This document shows, piece by piece, positions 62,483 to 64,000 of a stretch of 64,000 nucleotides of DNA (the stretch's first letter is position 1; every line of letters begins with the position of its first letter). Below the pieces are notes generated by a model, which saw nothing but the letters and a program-made list of their open reading frames with translations, searched no databases and was not told where the DNA came from. The stretch is from the NCBI RefSeq assembly GCF_019236175.1, contig NZ_JAFAJM010000013.1, positions 154,594 through 218,593 of the forward strand, written 5' to 3'. The translations under genes were made by a program, and so were the position numbers. The DNA comes from Chryseobacterium sp. GTDB lineage: Bacteria; Bacteroidota; Bacteroidia; Flavobacteriales; Weeksellaceae.

Positions 62483-62952
62483 TTTTGTATTGATTTTATA
62501 TATTCTCTGGTATATTTTTCAGGGTATTCACTGAACCATTTGATAACTGTTTCTTCACCACAGAGCTCATATACTGTGCTTATCAGTCTTTCTTCTCGTC
62601 CCATATATGCGGTTCTTGCTTTTTCAGGATCCGTTTTTTCCTGTTTTAAAAATGCTTCTTTTTCCTTTTTTGATAGTGGAATATGATGTATAAAACGTTG
62701 GAAAAAGGAGGTACAGAATGAGGCATATACCGGAGTAAACAAAATGAAATTATGCCACATCTCATCTATGATCAACAAGTCGTCATTTATATAGATGTCA
62801 GGTTCTGTACAAATAGCAATGAATTTTTTTGTTTCCCGAAATAAATCTGTAATTTCTTCTTCGGGCAGATCATAGAGATTAGAAAACCGGAAGAGAACAT
62901 TTTCGTCAGTATATTCAAGATAAGCTTGTTCAGATAATAAGGATACAGACAT
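62479..62952 (-). CDS. Trp/His/Cys-motif protein resembling DUF1399-type domains
   Basis: Length 157 residues, cytoplasmic. Residues about 60-95 carry IIDEMWHNFILFTPVYASFC and, 7 residues on, RFIHHIP. This spaced D-E-x-W-H...F-T-x-x-Y-x-x-F-C...I-H-H-x-P pattern recalls the conserved block of 'glycine-rich domain-containing protein-like' (DUF1399) proteins. The Asp, His and Cys residues could form a metal site. It is the first gene after the small HCGG peptide and precedes the 303-residue protein with overlap. I infer a possible peptide-modifying or metal-loading role; no such activity is established for the family as far as I know. Confidence 0.65.
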   Translation of the reverse strand: MSVSLLSEQAYLEYTDENVLFRFSNLYDLPEEEITDLFRETKKFIAICTEPDIYINDDLLIIDEMWHNFILFTPVYASFCTSFFQRFIHHIPLSKKEKEAFLKQEKTDPEKARTAYMGREERLISTVYELCGEETVIKWFSEYPEKYTREYIKSIQK

Positions 62953-62980
62953 AATAATGTTTAAAGAGGTTTAACATAAA

Positions 62981-63005
62981 GGATGCCTATTGGAAACAGG
63001 CATCC
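62981..63005. terminator. Hairpin between the HCGG-peptide gene and the rest of the operon
   Basis: GGATGCCT, loop ATTGGAAAC, AGGCATCC. On the operon's (minus) strand it is not followed by a T run, so it may act as a stabilising or processing hairpin that leaves extra peptide mRNA. On plus it has a T run and could stop incoming transcripts. Confidence 0.55.
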
Positions 63006-63026
63006 TCTGTTTTTTTTAAGCCTGAA

Positions 63027-63137
63027 TTAGAAGCTTCCGCCACAGTGGCCACCACAGTGTCCCGGCTTTACATTGGCTAATGACTTCTTAGCCATTAATG
63101 AAGCGATTAAAGCTTCTTTTTTTGATACTTTTTTCAT
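63027..63137 (-). CDS. Candidate RiPP precursor with HCGGHCGG C-terminus, 36 residues
   Basis: ATG at 63137, stop TAA at 63027-63029. Residues 1-24 are a helical, Lys-rich leader-like part (MKKVSKKEALIASLMAKKSL, then ANVK). Residues 25-36 are PGHCGGHCGGSF: two HCGG repeats with His27, Cys28, His31 and Cys32, strongly suited to bind Cu, Zn or Fe or to carry modified cysteines. There is no Gly-Gly leader site and no signal peptide. An upstream TTG-started extension to 63212 is unlikely. It heads an operon with a receptor, binding lipoprotein and ABC system. Confidence 0.75.
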   Translation of the reverse strand: MKKVSKKEALIASLMAKKSLANVKPGHCGGHCGGSF

Positions 63138-63196
63138 AACAAAAAATTTAGTAATTGGACCTACTCTTTTTAAGGTTTTCGGCTTTCCCTTTTTAC

Positions 63197-63251
63197 TGCA
63201 ACAGTATTGCAATAATAAATATTAATTTTTAAAAATCGCAACTATGTTGCG
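63197..63251. promoter_or_regulatory. Paired palindromes upstream of the HCGG operon
   Basis: TGCAA-CAGTA-TTGCA (63197-63211) and CGCAAC-TAT-GTTGCG (63237-63251) are perfect inverted repeats sharing GCAA...TTGC. Their centres are 40 bases apart, about four helical turns. They lie 60-114 bases before the peptide start codon, a likely operator region. No clear minus-strand TAnnTTTG box was found. Confidence 0.45.
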
Positions 63252-63625
63252 TTAATTTTTTTTAATATTTATTAATTTTGATTTTAATGCATTGATTTTT
63301 AGTTGTTTATTTTTTTTTGTTTTATTTTAAAATTTGAATAGAGTCTGGATGGTCCATTAAAAAGTAGATAAATAGTAATTCTTTGATGAGATAAATAGAA
63401 TACTCGTATTAAGCATCCTAATAATTTTAATTTTCACAATGTATTAGTGAATCGTACCGCTGATCTGTCTGTTTTCAGAACATCAGACTTACCGGATAAA
63501 ATATTAACTAAAATTTTACTTTGATTTAAATTAAGTATGTATTAAAGTTCACCATATTGGGATGTTGTATTGTTTGGTATTGCTGTAAAGTATTAGTTTT
63601 CAGAATAATAAATACTAACACGAAT
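63252..63625. other. Divergent intergenic region
   Basis: Very AT-rich, with T runs and no gene recognised. It should hold the promoter of the plus-strand gene starting at 63626; TATTAGTTTTC near 63592 is only a weak candidate. Confidence 0.35.
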
Positions 63626-64000
63626 ATGACAAAGTTTTATCTCTGTGCATTTCTCTTATGCACTGCTCTGGGTTGTTTCAATGCCCAGAATGTTCTCTGG
63701 CAGAAAGATATCAAATCTTCTACTCAGGATTTTCTAAGCCAGGTAACCACGACTCCGGATCAGCAATATCTGATTACAGGAAGTGCTATTCAGAGCGACA
63801 GGCTTCAGGCAGGAAGCAGTAAGCAAAACAACGGTTACGATTTCCATTTGATTAAACTCAGCCAACAGGGTGATCAGGTTTGGGAAAAATATTTTTCAGG
63901 ACAACATCACGATTATTTATCAGCAACAGTGGCCACTCAGGATGGCGGTTTTCTCTTAGCCGGAACGTCATACTCAGGAAAGGGACTGGATAAAAAAGAC
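63626..64000 (+). CDS. Secreted repeat protein, N-terminal part
   Basis: ATG at 63626 starts 125 codons that run off the window. It has a Sec signal (FYLCAFLLCTALGCFNAQ, about 4-21), then repeats of the type Q-D-G-G-F-L-L-A-G-T-S-Y-S-G (near 106-119) with TPDQQYLITGSAIQS and GYDFHLIKLSQQGDQVWEKY before it. These are beta-propeller-like repeats found at the start of large secreted flavobacterial proteins that end in T9SS sorting domains or RHS repeats. The real end and class lie outside the window. It is divergent from the HCGG operon. Confidence 0.75.
   Translation, partial: MTKFYLCAFLLCTALGCFNAQNVLWQKDIKSSTQDFLSQVTTTPDQQYLITGSAIQSDRLQAGSSKQNNGYDFHLIKLSQQGDQVWEKYFSGQHHDYLSATVATQDGGFLLAGTSYSGKGLDKKD

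Noticed and set aside
63138..63212. Longer TTG-started form of the HCGG peptide with an extra Cys-Cys near its start
   Set aside because: The extension crosses one of the upstream palindromes and uses a weak start; the ATG at 63137 gives a normal leader.
1..64000. CRISPR arrays, insertion sequences, rRNA genes, replication origin
   Set aside because: I found no regularly spaced repeats, transposase-like proteins with terminal repeats, rRNA sequence or origin features.

Overview
The window is chromosomal DNA from a member of the Bacteroidetes, most likely the Flavobacteriia and close to Chryseobacterium. The evidence is low GC content, -7 promoter boxes of the TAnnTTTG type with upstream TTTG, almost no Shine-Dalgarno signals, many TonB-dependent receptors and lipoproteins, small 'bacteriocin-like' peptides with a Lys-rich leader ending in Gly-Gly, and a DUF6705-like gene pair. 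This placement comes from family knowledge and was not checked by a search.

Layout. 1-4450: end of an Arc-type DNA-binding protein, a small membrane protein, a lysine catabolic pair (aldehyde dehydrogenase and lysine 6-aminotransferase), a DUF2007 protein and a GNAT acetyltransferase. 4515-10858: a MarR/GbsR-like regulator and a complete tripartite RND efflux pump (adaptor, pump, outer-membrane channel). 11014-16015: a GNAT/MarR pair, a large TonB-dependent receptor and a glycosyltransferase. 16370-29053: a class I lanthipeptide cluster (TPR/AraC regulator, small lipoprotein, outer-membrane barrel, precursor, luciferase-like oxidoreductase, LanC, LanB, C39 peptidase-ABC exporter). 29261-36570: tRNA-Ala(GGC), then an accessory stretch with a JAMM-like lipoprotein, tandem DUF6705-like genes with a broken third copy, repeated terminator-ended units, a Cys-rich bacteriocin-like peptide, tiny ORFs and gene debris. 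36572-41813: secreted proteins, an NlpC/P60 lipoprotein coupled to a LytTR regulator, DUF2255, an isoprenylcysteine-methyltransferase-like membrane protein, and dapD. 42094-44982: three glycan genes. 45036-52136: the whole histidine operon hisGDCBHAF(IE) behind a histidine-rich leader peptide and attenuator. 52168-63137: a long minus-strand operon. 63626 to the end: start of a secreted repeat protein.

The most novel-looking unit is the minus-strand operon at 63137-52168. It begins with a 36-residue peptide whose last twelve residues are PGHCGGHCGGSF. A hairpin follows, then two unrecognised proteins (one rich in conserved-looking Trp/His/Cys residues), a TonB-dependent receptor broken by a frameshift in an A7 tract, a DUF4374 lipoprotein (the class that includes the xenosiderophore-binding XusB), an ABC ATPase with two ABC-2/DUF3526 permeases, a hydrolase and a MATE exporter. 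I infer a ribosomally made, probably modified, metal-binding peptide with its own uptake and export machinery. The function is unproven.

Other points to follow: the lanthipeptide precursor with its Cys-pair C-terminus and a reductase/oxidase candidate; twin 14-bp palindromes in front of that cluster; a duplicated cassette that carries the 3' tail of the JAMM-like lipoprotein gene in front of each DUF6705-like copy, an arrangement like duplicated immunity genes; and a pair of homologous terminator-ended noncoding units that may be small RNAs.
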